Positions 1 through 7,706 of a stretch of 64,000 nucleotides of DNA are shown here, piece by piece; within the stretch, counting starts at the first letter, position 1, and each line of letters starts with the position of its first letter. The stretch covers positions 1,531,488-1,595,487 of the forward strand of contig NZ_CP070608.1 of assembly GCF_017068455.1 (NCBI RefSeq). Direction: 5' to 3'. This DNA is from Fulvivirga lutea. GTDB lineage: Bacteria; Bacteroidota; Bacteroidia; Cytophagales; Cyclobacteriaceae. The position numbers were made by a program, and so were the translations under genes. The notes beneath the pieces are model-generated. The model was not told where the DNA came from. It made no database searches and saw only the letters and a program-made list of their open reading frames with translations.

Positions 1-82
1 ATTCCAGATTACTAAGCATAGCATCTATACCTTCTAAGAGAAGCTTGTGATCATCTACTAAAAGCACTTTAATACTCTTCAT
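1..82 (-). CDS. Response regulator, N-terminal fragment (NarL/LuxR type likely)
   Basis: Only the first 27 codons are inside the window; the gene continues beyond base 1. The start of the protein (MKSIKVLLVDDHKLLLEGI) is a receiver-domain N-terminus with the acidic pair Asp10-Asp11 followed by His, the VDDH form typical of NarL/FixJ regulators that end in a LuxR helix-turn-helix. The ATG overlaps the stop of the upstream receiver gene (TGATG arrangement), so it is the last visible gene of the minus-strand signalling operon that begins at 6485. By analogy with the mirrored plus-strand operon, which also ends in a NarL-type regulator, it is probably the DNA-binding output of the cluster. The output domain itself is not visible, so that part is inference. 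Confidence 0.75.
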   Translation of the reverse strand, partial: MKSIKVLLVDDHKLLLEGIDAMLSNLE

Positions 83-447
83 CACACATTAATTATTTTA
101 TGAATTTCGTCCAATAAGTCAGTAGAGGAGCAAGGTTTTGTTATATACCCATCCACATTAAGTGATTTTGCGATTTCCATATTTATTGGATCAGTAAGAG
201 CTGAGAATATAATTACAGGTATATCCTTCGTTGCGTCCGTTTCTTTTACTTTCTGTAAAAGTTCGAGGCCAGTCATCTCAGGCATAAGTAAATCAGTAAT
301 TACTAAATCCGGTTTCTCCATCATAATTTTTTCTAAACCCTCCAGTCCGTTTCGAGCTGTAGAAATTTGAAAATTTTCCATTTCAAGTATATCTCGAATA
401 TTTTCGCGCAAGTCATCGATATCGTCAACAATTAATATTCTTTTCAT
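82..447 (-). CDS. Single-domain response regulator (CheY-like)
   Basis: A stand-alone receiver of 121 residues with no output domain. The phosphorylation site is complete: acidic pair Asp8-Asp9, phospho-acceptor Asp52 in TDLLMP, Ser82 in the Thr/Ser switch position and Lys104 in YITKP. Such proteins either shuttle phosphoryl groups between kinases and a final regulator or act by protein binding. It overlaps the upstream hybrid kinase by 4 bp (ATGA) and its stop overlaps the start of the next regulator, so all are co-transcribed and probably translationally coupled. The position between a receiver-kinase hybrid and a NarL regulator fits a phosphorelay intermediate, which is inferred. Confidence 0.9.
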   Translation of the reverse strand: MKRILIVDDIDDLRENIRDILEMENFQISTARNGLEGLEKIMMEKPDLVITDLLMPEMTGLELLQKVKETDATKDIPVIIFSALTDPINMEIAKSLNVDGYITKPCSSTDLLDEIHKIINV

Positions 448-2819
448 TCTTTAAGAGGCAATGTCACCTTGAATTTGGTACCCTTTTCTATTTTACTTTC
501 TAATTCGATGGTGCCTTTTAAAAGATTCACGGCCTTTTTAATTATAGACAATCCTAACCCGGTACCCTGAATTGATGTAGCATTTTTGCTTCTATAAAAC
601 TCGTTATAAATATTACCTAATTCATTTTCAGGGATACCAATCCCTTTGTCTTCAACTATAATTATAATTAAGTCATTATTTATCGAAACGTCCAATTTGA
701 CTACATCTCGTTCAGGGCTAAATTTGATTGCATTGTTGAGTAAATTGTTTATTATGTTTCGAATAAGCTTATTATCTAAATATACCTCTTCTTTTGTTGA
801 TGAGAATTTAAAATCAACAACATGAGAATTTTTACTTTGATTTTGAACTTCAATAATGAGCTTTTCACAATGTTCTTTTAAATTGAATACACTTTTTTCA
901 ACTTTAATCTTACCTGCCTTATCCTTACCAATTTCCAGAATATCATCCAGGAGATGCGTCATATGATCAGCTTGCTCTATAATGTTTTCCAACTTCACAT
1001 TAACTTTCTCCCAATCTATTTTAAGGTAATAATTCTTGATATAATCAGCTGCAAACTTGATACTTGACAATGGTGTCCTAAATTCATGAGAAGCCATAGA
1101 AACAAATTTGGTTTGCATGAGAACCAATTCTTTTTCCTTCTCAAGTGCCGCTTTCAAATCCCTGGTGCGTTCTTCAACCCGATATTCAAGATGATTTCGA
1201 TATTCAATTAATTCGGTAATGTCCTGTCCAACACAGATTATCCCCACATCTCCAGTTTCGAAATCTATCCTTGTATTACCACTGAAAAGAAAAATAACTA
1301 TTTCACCTGATTTGGTCTTTAGAGATAATTCACAATTACTTGTAATGCCATCCTCGATGATGAACGAAATGAAATCTCTTACTTTTTCTTGTTCATTGAC
1401 CATTACGAACTTCTCAAAGAGGTTCTTTCCTAAAACCTCTTTTTTGGCATAACCTGTAATATTCTGGGCGAAATCATTCCATTCTGTGATTTTACCATCT
1501 TTATCAATACCAAATATGGGGGCGTTTGCAGTCTTGATTAACTGTACAAGTTCTTGAGCAAGCCTGTTTAATTTCTTTTCACTTTCATAAGAGCTGGTTA
1601 CATCCCTAAATGAAATAACTGCTCCAAGTTTTTCTTCATGGATGCTATAAGGAGCACTATTAAAGATCAACCATTTGTGTTTAGAGCCATTTTTTAGCTT
1701 ATAAATAAAATTAAATTGAGTCTTTTCGTTAATGTCCTCTTTAACTGTAAAAAAGTCGGATCTCTGCAAAGGATTGTTTTCACTATCAAATACTGCAAAA
1801 TTATTGAAAATCAATTTTGAAAAAGTTATTTGGTCCAACTCTTCGATTTTCAAAAAGTGTTTGGCACTCTTGTTTGCATTTAAAATTTTTTCTTCTGAGT
1901 CAACTAAGGCTACTCCTTCAGTCATAGATTCCAGTACACTTTCATATTTGGCCTGATTTTCTTCAAGTAGCTTGTAAGCCTGTATTTGTTCAGTGATATC
2001 TCTAGAGGTGCTTACAATATTGTGAAGTTCACCATGCATGTAAATTGGTTCTGCAAGTGTCTCCAGATGGATGTAATTTTGATCTTTGCGTTTGATTTTG
2101 TATTTGAATCTTTGTAGTTCTACTATTGCTCCACTTTGTATGTGCTTAAAAACCAAGTCCTTTACTCTATTTACATCATCAGGATGTATCAATGAAAAAT
2201 AGGAGCATGATAGAAGCTCTTCCTGAGAATACCCCAATACCTTTATGGATGAGGGGCTTACCCAGGAAAACTCTCCGGTGGTATCATGAATACATACCAA
2301 ATCCTGTACATTCTGAGCCAACAACTGATAATACAACCGACTTTTGTCGAGTAGACTTTTAGTTTTCAACATTTTAAGTTGATTTCTATAATCTACAATC
2401 TCTCTTTTGATCGCAGGAATAAACCGTGATTCATGGTTATCTATAATATTATCTTTTAAAATAAAATCATCTGCCCCCATTTTCATGGCCTCTACTGCGG
2501 TTTCTTCTCCCACAGTACCAGAAACAAGTATAAAGGGTATGTGAGGGTTAATTTCTTTTGTGATGCGCAAGGCCTCAATGGCGTTAAATCCGGGGAGACT
2601 GTAATCACTGATGATTAAATTCCAGTCCTTATTATCTTTCAGTGCATCTCGCAATTCGGTAGGAGATTCTACTCGTTTCGTCTCAGCGTTAAGACCTGAT
2701 CGATTTATAACCCTTAAGATTAACTCATAGTCATCCACTGAATCTTCTACGATTAATATTTTGATCAATTCATTGGTGAATTTCTCTTCGTTATTCTTAT
2801 TAGCATCATTTTCTATCAT
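444..2819 (-). CDS. Hybrid sensor kinase: receiver-PAS-PAS-PAS-HisKA-HATPase
   Basis: A cytoplasmic kinase of 791 residues without membrane segments. An N-terminal receiver (about 19-140; acidic residues 25-26, Asp72, Lys122) is followed by three PAS domains (about 170-280, 291-412, 425-538), a short coiled coil, a HisKA dimerisation domain with His578 in SHEFRTPLSS, and a complete HATPase (N box near 692-698, G1 DKGIGIP near 724, G2 GTGLGLSI near 752). A receiver ahead of a kinase suggests it is itself controlled by phosphorylation from the upstream membrane kinase. It is separated by one base from the preceding hybrid kinase and overlaps the following receiver by 4 bp. What the PAS domains sense cannot be read from the sequence. 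Confidence 0.93.
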   Translation of the reverse strand: MIENDANKNNEEKFTNELIKILIVEDSVDDYELILRVINRSGLNAETKRVESPTELRDALKDNKDWNLIISDYSLPGFNAIEALRITKEINPHIPFILVSGTVGEETAVEAMKMGADDFILKDNIIDNHESRFIPAIKREIVDYRNQLKMLKTKSLLDKSRLYYQLLAQNVQDLVCIHDTTGEFSWVSPSSIKVLGYSQEELLSCSYFSLIHPDDVNRVKDLVFKHIQSGAIVELQRFKYKIKRKDQNYIHLETLAEPIYMHGELHNIVSTSRDITEQIQAYKLLEENQAKYESVLESMTEGVALVDSEEKILNANKSAKHFLKIEELDQITFSKLIFNNFAVFDSENNPLQRSDFFTVKEDINEKTQFNFIYKLKNGSKHKWLIFNSAPYSIHEEKLGAVISFRDVTSSYESEKKLNRLAQELVQLIKTANAPIFGIDKDGKITEWNDFAQNITGYAKKEVLGKNLFEKFVMVNEQEKVRDFISFIIEDGITSNCELSLKTKSGEIVIFLFSGNTRIDFETGDVGIICVGQDITELIEYRNHLEYRVEERTRDLKAALEKEKELVLMQTKFVSMASHEFRTPLSSIKFAADYIKNYYLKIDWEKVNVKLENIIEQADHMTHLLDDILEIGKDKAGKIKVEKSVFNLKEHCEKLIIEVQNQSKNSHVVDFKFSSTKEEVYLDNKLIRNIINNLLNNAIKFSPERDVVKLDVSINNDLIIIIVEDKGIGIPENELGNIYNEFYRSKNATSIQGTGLGLSIIKKAVNLLKGTIELESKIEKGTKFKVTLPLKE

Positions 2820-2820
2820 G

Positions 2821-4278
2821 CTATTGGGTATTTAATTGTAATTGCTCGGAATGAGGTATGAGTATGGTGAATAGCGTACCTTTATTAACTTCAGTTGTTA
2901 CAGCTATTTTACCATGTAATTTTTCTACTGCTTGCTTAACAATATATAGTCCCAATCCCGACCCGTCAGATCTCTCATCTCCTCTATAAAACATGTCAAA
3001 TATTTTATCCTGCAGTGGTTCTGGTATGCCCTTCCCGGAATCTAGAATTTTAATTAATATATCATTGCCTGATTCCCTTATTTCCAGCTCAATAGTAACC
3101 CTGCCATTGACATCAGCGCCATATTTAATCGCATTTTCAATCAGGTTTTGAATGATGCTTTTAAATAATAAAATATCTCCTTTTATCTTTAGCTTCTTAT
3201 CAATAAGTGTATTTATGGAGACCAAGCTTGTATTATAATTTGACGAAATAGAATCAATTATTTCTTGAATTGCCTGATTAACATGTATTTCGTACTGGAT
3301 GTATTTCCCATATTTTATGTTGGCTACATCACGAAGTACTTTCAATGTTTTTTTTAAATGACCAACCCTCACAGACATCATATTGATGAACTTTTCCTTA
3401 TCATAATCAGAGGTCATTTGCATGATATTTAACAGACCTTCAACAGAAGATACAGGTCCCTTCAAATCATGACCAATTCTGTAAAGTAAAACCTCCAATT
3501 CATTATTGAGCTTCTCCAGATTTTTTTGATTTAAGTACTTTTCGGTTACTTTTCGTATTAAGACAGTAGCACCAAAATTTGAAGAGGTAGCTGTGCCCTC
3601 AAAGTATTCGATTTTGTTTTTAATTTGACTCCTCAGATTGAATGTTTGCTTTTGTCCAGTGTCAATTGTCTTTTGTATAGTAATAAGTAGCTCTTCCTCC
3701 GCCCACTCTGGAAATAACGAAAGCAAATGGGCGTTTAATTCTACTTTCTTTTGAAATTCCCTCTCTGTAGCTGTATTCCAAAATAACAAATGAAGTTTAT
3801 CGTCAATGGCAAAGAATATGTCAGAGATACTTTCCATTAGATTCTTATATCTGAGCTCACTCAGAACTAAGTTCTTTCTATATTCTTTCTGACTTTTCTT
3901 TACTTCATATTCTTTAATCTCTCTCTTCAATACTGCAATCAGGCGATTCTGATTTGCTTTATTCACATAGTCATTTGCTCCTAAACGCATTAATTTTACT
4001 GCATTCTCTTCTCCAATAGTACCAGAAACAATAATGAATGGAATTTCCTGATTTACTTCACGAACAATTTTAAGAGCTGACGTAGCATCCATAGCCGGAA
4101 GTTTATTATCGCATAAGATCAAATCGTATTCTAATGAATTACACTCATTATACAATTCATCTTTGGAAGCTACCCGCTTAGACTGAAATTGTAAGTTAGC
4201 CTTCTTAAGTTCGAGACGTATTAATTCATAATCCTCGACTTCATCCTCTACAACTAATATTTTAATTGATTTATCCAT
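2821..4278 (-). CDS. Hybrid sensor kinase: receiver-PAS-HisKA-HATPase
   Basis: A soluble protein of 485 residues. The receiver spans about 1-125 (Glu11-Asp12, phospho-acceptor Asp57 in LCDNKLP, Lys107). One PAS-like domain follows (about 140-250). The kinase core has His270 in the unusual H box GHDLKGPVSS, an N box NLIENAIKYG, G1 DSGKGIP and G2 GSGLGLYIV, so it looks catalytically intact. It lies 3 bp downstream of the Rcp1-like receiver gene and 1 bp upstream of the three-PAS hybrid kinase. The closely similar order of receiver, PAS and kinase in both neighbours suggests duplication within the operon. The signal is unknown. Confidence 0.92.
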   Translation of the reverse strand: MDKSIKILVVEDEVEDYELIRLELKKANLQFQSKRVASKDELYNECNSLEYDLILCDNKLPAMDATSALKIVREVNQEIPFIIVSGTIGEENAVKLMRLGANDYVNKANQNRLIAVLKREIKEYEVKKSQKEYRKNLVLSELRYKNLMESISDIFFAIDDKLHLLFWNTATEREFQKKVELNAHLLSLFPEWAEEELLITIQKTIDTGQKQTFNLRSQIKNKIEYFEGTATSSNFGATVLIRKVTEKYLNQKNLEKLNNELEVLLYRIGHDLKGPVSSVEGLLNIMQMTSDYDKEKFINMMSVRVGHLKKTLKVLRDVANIKYGKYIQYEIHVNQAIQEIIDSISSNYNTSLVSINTLIDKKLKIKGDILLFKSIIQNLIENAIKYGADVNGRVTIELEIRESGNDILIKILDSGKGIPEPLQDKIFDMFYRGDERSDGSGLGLYIVKQAVEKLHGKIAVTTEVNKGTLFTILIPHSEQLQLNTQ

Positions 4279-4281
4279 TAC

Positions 4282-4710
4282 CTATTCAGTTTCTGGATAT
4301 GGATAGTTAATGACGAGCCAATACAAGCCGAGTTGACCAACTGCATCTACAAAGCTGGTAAAGTCTACAGGCTTCCTTACATAACTATTGGCGCCATTTT
4401 CATAGCATTTAACTACATCATCTTCCTGATTGGAAGTAGTCATAATAACCACAGGAAAATTTTTGGTGCTTTCGTTTTCTCTTATCCTTTTTAAAACTTC
4501 CAATCCGCTTAATTTTGGTAATTTCAAGTCGAGTAGAATTATTGAGGGTTTGATGGGTTTTCTTTCTTCTGAGCCAAACAATAAATCAAGGGCTTCTTCC
4601 CCATCTCTGGCCACTACTACCTCATTTAAAATATTATTTTTTTTAAAGGCACGAAGCGTAAGTATTACATCATCTTCATTGTCTTCCACTAGTAAAATCT
4701 TTCTTTTCAT
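4282..4710 (-). CDS. Rcp1-type single-domain response regulator
   Basis: A 142-residue receiver of the Rcp1 subtype, recognised by the NEDD acidic cluster (Glu9-Asp10), the long insertion LFGSEERKPIKP, Asp61 in LLDLKLPKLSG, Thr91 in MTTSNQ and Lys113 in VRKP. In cyanobacteria and many Bacteroidota, Rcp1-like receivers are the direct partners of phytochrome-like kinases with an HDLRxPLR H box. Here the preceding gene is exactly such a kinase and the two overlap by 4 bp, so it is almost certainly the cognate partner of the ethylene-receptor-like kinase. It has no DNA-binding domain. Confidence 0.93.
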   Translation of the reverse strand: MKRKILLVEDNEDDVILTLRAFKKNNILNEVVVARDGEEALDLLFGSEERKPIKPSIILLDLKLPKLSGLEVLKRIRENESTKNFPVVIMTTSNQEDDVVKCYENGANSYVRKPVDFTSFVDAVGQLGLYWLVINYPYPETE

Positions 4711-6485
4711 CTCGCTGTTTCATCAAGTTTGAAATAGAAGGTAGCTCCGTTATTTACCTTACTTTCCGCCCAAATACTGCCACCATGTTTGGTGATTATT
4801 CTCTTTACTATAGCCAGGCCTATTCCGACACCCTCAAACTCTTCTTGCTTATGCAATCTTTGAAAAGGACCAAATAATTTATCAGAGTGGTTGGTGTCAA
4901 AACCGACACCATTGTCCTTGATGTAAAAAACTTTATCAGTTTGGTCAACTCCTATTTGTATTAACGGATGTGCGACTTTTGAAGAATATTTGATGGCATT
5001 ATTAATTAAATTCTCAGCAGCAATGGTTAGAAGATTAAGGTCACCATGTGCTTTCATTTCTTTATCAATTTGAAAGTCATATTTATCCAAACCTTCTTTT
5101 TCATCAATAATTTGTTGACAAATTTCAGATAAGTTGACAGGCTCAAATTTTAATGGTTTCCTTGATATTCTTGATAGATTCAATAAATCATCAATCAAAC
5201 CGCCCATTTTTATGGCCGCCTTGATAATTCTTTTTAAATACGATTTACCTAACTCATCCAACTTTTCTGAATAGTCTTCTTTCAAGGCTTGTCCGAATCC
5301 ATTAATACTTCTTAATGGTGACCGTAGGTCATGGGATACGCTGTAAGTAAAAGAGTCAAGTTCCTCGTTGATGGTTTTTAAGCTGATAATCTTTTGCTCT
5401 AATTGTTTATTAATTTTTTGCTTTTCTATTTCCTGACGCCTCTTTTCCGTGACATCCTGTATTTGCTTGATAAAATATTGCAACTGCCCATTTGAATCAT
5501 AAGCTGCGGTAACATTAGTCTGGCCCCAAAGTAAGTTTCCATTTTTATGGTAGTACCTTTTTTCTAGTTCATAGTTTTTAATTTCCAGATTGTTCATTTT
5601 TGAAATCATTTCACGGGTAATCGCTAAGTCATCTTTGTGGGTGATGTCCAGATAATTTAGGCTTTTTAATTCGTCTTGGGCATAACCTAAAGTATTGCAG
5701 AGGGAGTTATTAACATCTAAAAAATCACCTTCCAATGAAACTATTGCCATCCCAATAGCAGAGTATTCTAAAATGGAGGTAAACTTCTCTTCACTTATTC
5801 TGAGTGAATCGTTAAGCTGTTGTAGTCGTTGTTCGGCTTCACTACGTTTTTTCACCTCTTCTTGTAGCTGATCATTAAGCATAGAAAGTTGAGTAACTTT
5901 TTTAGAGAATATCTCCTTAATAGCGTTGGGCCCCTTGTATTCCATCACAGAAGGAGCAATCTTAACCAAGGCTACTACAGAAATACTTGATACAATTGCA
6001 GTGAAAAACCTCAACCAGGCGCTTAGTTTATATGCGGGCCACCAAAAAATAATAGCATCAATTAAATGTGTTAAACCACAAGCTAAAATGAAAGTAATGA
6101 ATAGAAGGTAGACATATTTGAATGGTATCTCTCTTTGTTTCTTTATATAGTAAAACCCTAGCACACCCGGAATAGAAAAATATGCAAGCCAGGTAATAAT
6201 ATCTGAGATTATGTATAACCATCCATGTGCAGGAGACCATACTCCACAATTCCATCTTGCCGGCCATTGACTTGTATCAAAAACATAAAATAGGCTCGTG
6301 GCAACTGGCTCCGAAGCATCCTTATGGACTTCATTTGAGAATGAAGCTAACTTTAATTGACAGTTAGGAGAATGAATTCCTGGTTTTTGTGATGCAATAC
6401 ATGAAGTTATAGGATTGTCTGAGATATTCTGACAACTCGTAAGCCAAGTTATTATGACAACATATAAGAAGAATTTTGTCGCCAA
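4707..6485 (-). CDS. Ethylene-receptor-like (ETR1-type) membrane sensor histidine kinase
   Basis: A 592-residue kinase that opens the minus-strand operon. Residues 1-18 form a signal peptide with a possible lipobox (LTSC, Cys18), followed by a short exported stretch. Residues 88-180 form three membrane segments that match the ethylene-binding domain of plant ETR1: Asp95, Tyr102, Ile105, Pro106 in the first segment and Ile133, Cys136, His140 (CGLTH) in the second, which are the seven positions reported as essential for ethylene or copper binding. A coiled coil (190-228), a PAS domain (230-347), HisKA with His385 in SVSHDLRSPLRS and a HATPase (DNGVGFD, GVGIGLAIV) complete it. Homology to the domain is strong. 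Actual ethylene binding is an inference; the domain may sense another small ligand or bind copper. Confidence 0.93.
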   Translation of the reverse strand: MATKFFLYVVIITWLTSCQNISDNPITSCIASQKPGIHSPNCQLKLASFSNEVHKDASEPVATSLFYVFDTSQWPARWNCGVWSPAHGWLYIISDIITWLAYFSIPGVLGFYYIKKQREIPFKYVYLLFITFILACGLTHLIDAIIFWWPAYKLSAWLRFFTAIVSSISVVALVKIAPSVMEYKGPNAIKEIFSKKVTQLSMLNDQLQEEVKKRSEAEQRLQQLNDSLRISEEKFTSILEYSAIGMAIVSLEGDFLDVNNSLCNTLGYAQDELKSLNYLDITHKDDLAITREMISKMNNLEIKNYELEKRYYHKNGNLLWGQTNVTAAYDSNGQLQYFIKQIQDVTEKRRQEIEKQKINKQLEQKIISLKTINEELDSFTYSVSHDLRSPLRSINGFGQALKEDYSEKLDELGKSYLKRIIKAAIKMGGLIDDLLNLSRISRKPLKFEPVNLSEICQQIIDEKEGLDKYDFQIDKEMKAHGDLNLLTIAAENLINNAIKYSSKVAHPLIQIGVDQTDKVFYIKDNGVGFDTNHSDKLFGPFQRLHKQEEFEGVGIGLAIVKRIITKHGGSIWAESKVNNGATFYFKLDETAR

Positions 6486-6891
6486 AGTGAAATTATTTTA
6501 TGAAGTGCTAATTCATATTCTGAAAAAATGTAAATATTAATTGTATGAATATAATAAATTTACCAATAAAAACCATCATAATTTCACTTTTTTATTATTT
6601 TATTAGGTAATAACATACTGGATATTGCTCCCACAACATTAGTAATCAGGGATTTACAAACTAAAAATTTATACTTTTTAATTACTGAAAAACCTGAGTT
6701 TTTAAGGAAATCCCTTATTTGTATCTACACAAGTGGCTTGATAGCTTCTCCTAAACCTATTAATTATTTGCAAAATCCTTTGTTACATCTTGTTCTCTAC
6801 GTGAATCCCGTAATCGTCAAAATCAGCAATTCACGGATGTTTGGGCTTTTTTTTAGAGATACATTTGAATAGTGAACAAAATGATAATGCC
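6486..6891. other. 406-bp divergent intergenic region
   Basis: This AT-rich stretch separates the divergently transcribed ethylene-receptor-like kinase operon from the small secreted protein gene. No ORF of credible length is present. It holds an inverted repeat CGTGAAT (6800-6806) with ATTCACG (6829-6835), 22 bp apart, just ahead of the small gene, and a TAAGG/CCTTA inverted pair near 6700-6715. Promoters for both directions must lie here, but no convincing consensus element could be assigned. Confidence 0.55.
6800..6835. promoter_or_regulatory. Inverted repeat upstream of small secreted protein gene
   Basis: CGTGAAT and ATTCACG form a perfect 7-bp inverted repeat with a 22-bp spacer, 57 bp before the ATG at 6892. 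The ACGG-rich flank resembles the CGG-containing repeats after the sigma-54 activator gene at 11575-11627. It could be an operator or a leader hairpin; no function is established. Confidence 0.35.
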
Positions 6892-7512
6892 ATGAAAACT
6901 CTATTAACATCTCTTTTAGTTATTCTTAGTTCTATCGCATTTGCTGGTAATGATGGCCCGGAAAACAAACCATCTGACTCGCAAAAACTAGCAACAGACA
7001 TATTTCACGCCTATCAGTTATATAAGGCTAAGGATTATGATAAATGTAAATCACTAATGCAGAATCAAGAGTTAAACATTGTAAAAGATGTGCTGCATAA
7101 GGTATCGATGAGTACTGCAGTTGATAGTTTGATTTTTGAAAATCAAGAGGCCAACTTTTGGGCTTATTTAAAGTCGGTGGATCTCAATTATTTGCGAGAT
7201 ATAGAGGCTGTTTTTGCAGTGCAGGTAGAAGATACTGACGGCCTGTTAAAAGCTTTTAGTCAACTACTAAAATCAGATCAAAAGGACTTAATTAAAGAAA
7301 CAAGTAATGAGATTCACTTTAAGAATAGTTCTGGAGGATATGTTGTAGACCAACGGTTTAAGAATCCTTCTAAATCATATATTTCAAATTTGTATGAGTA
7401 TAAACTCATTAAGCTTGATGGATATGTAATTTTTGAACTTAAAGAATCAGTTCCTGCATTATTTGAGCCTTCTCTAGAACCTACTGAAAATCAATTACTT
7501 GCTGATAATTAG
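6892..7512 (+). CDS. Small secreted protein of unknown function
   Basis: A 206-residue protein beginning MKTLLTSLLVILSSIAFAG, a clear Sec signal peptide with an AFA cleavage site. I chose the ATG at 6892 over the in-frame TTG at 6841 because it places the signal peptide at the very N-terminus. The mature part is mostly helical and charged with no recognised domain or motif, and contains no cysteine beyond one near residue 60. It sits alone between two signalling operons and has its own strong terminator. A periplasmic accessory to the sensor kinases is possible but unsupported. Confidence 0.75.
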   Translation: MKTLLTSLLVILSSIAFAGNDGPENKPSDSQKLATDIFHAYQLYKAKDYDKCKSLMQNQELNIVKDVLHKVSMSTAVDSLIFENQEANFWAYLKSVDLNYLRDIEAVFAVQVEDTDGLLKAFSQLLKSDQKDLIKETSNEIHFKNSSGGYVVDQRFKNPSKSYISNLYEYKLIKLDGYVIFELKESVPALFEPSLEPTENQLLADN

Positions 7513-7554
7513 GTTTTTTTTGCTACTAAATTAAAGTCAAATTTTGAACTCACA

Positions 7555-7582
7555 AGAAAGGCACTAATGCTAGTGCCTTTCT
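7555..7582 (+). terminator. Intrinsic terminator after the small secreted protein
   Basis: A perfect 12-bp stem (AGAAAGGCACTA with TAGTGCCTTTCT) around the 4-base loop ATGC, followed by a T-rich run, 42 bp after the stop at 7512. Confidence 0.9.
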
Positions 7583-7706
7583 TTATTTACTGAATTATTG
7601 ATTTTAATCTTTATTAAAAAATGCTTATATTTTATTTTTATAAAAAACCATTACTATTCAATAAATTGAATAATACTAAGTTAAAGATTGACAAAATAAA
7701 TTCTGC

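Noticed and set aside
4707-6485. Phytochrome-type photoreceptor kinase
   Set aside because: The kinase core and Rcp1 partner resemble phytochrome systems, but there are no GAF/PHY domains or bilin-binding cysteine; the input is the ETR1-type membrane domain.
6841-6891. Extended N-terminus (TTG start) of the small secreted protein
   Set aside because: It would put 17 non-hydrophobic residues before an otherwise ideal signal peptide; the ATG at 6892 is more likely.
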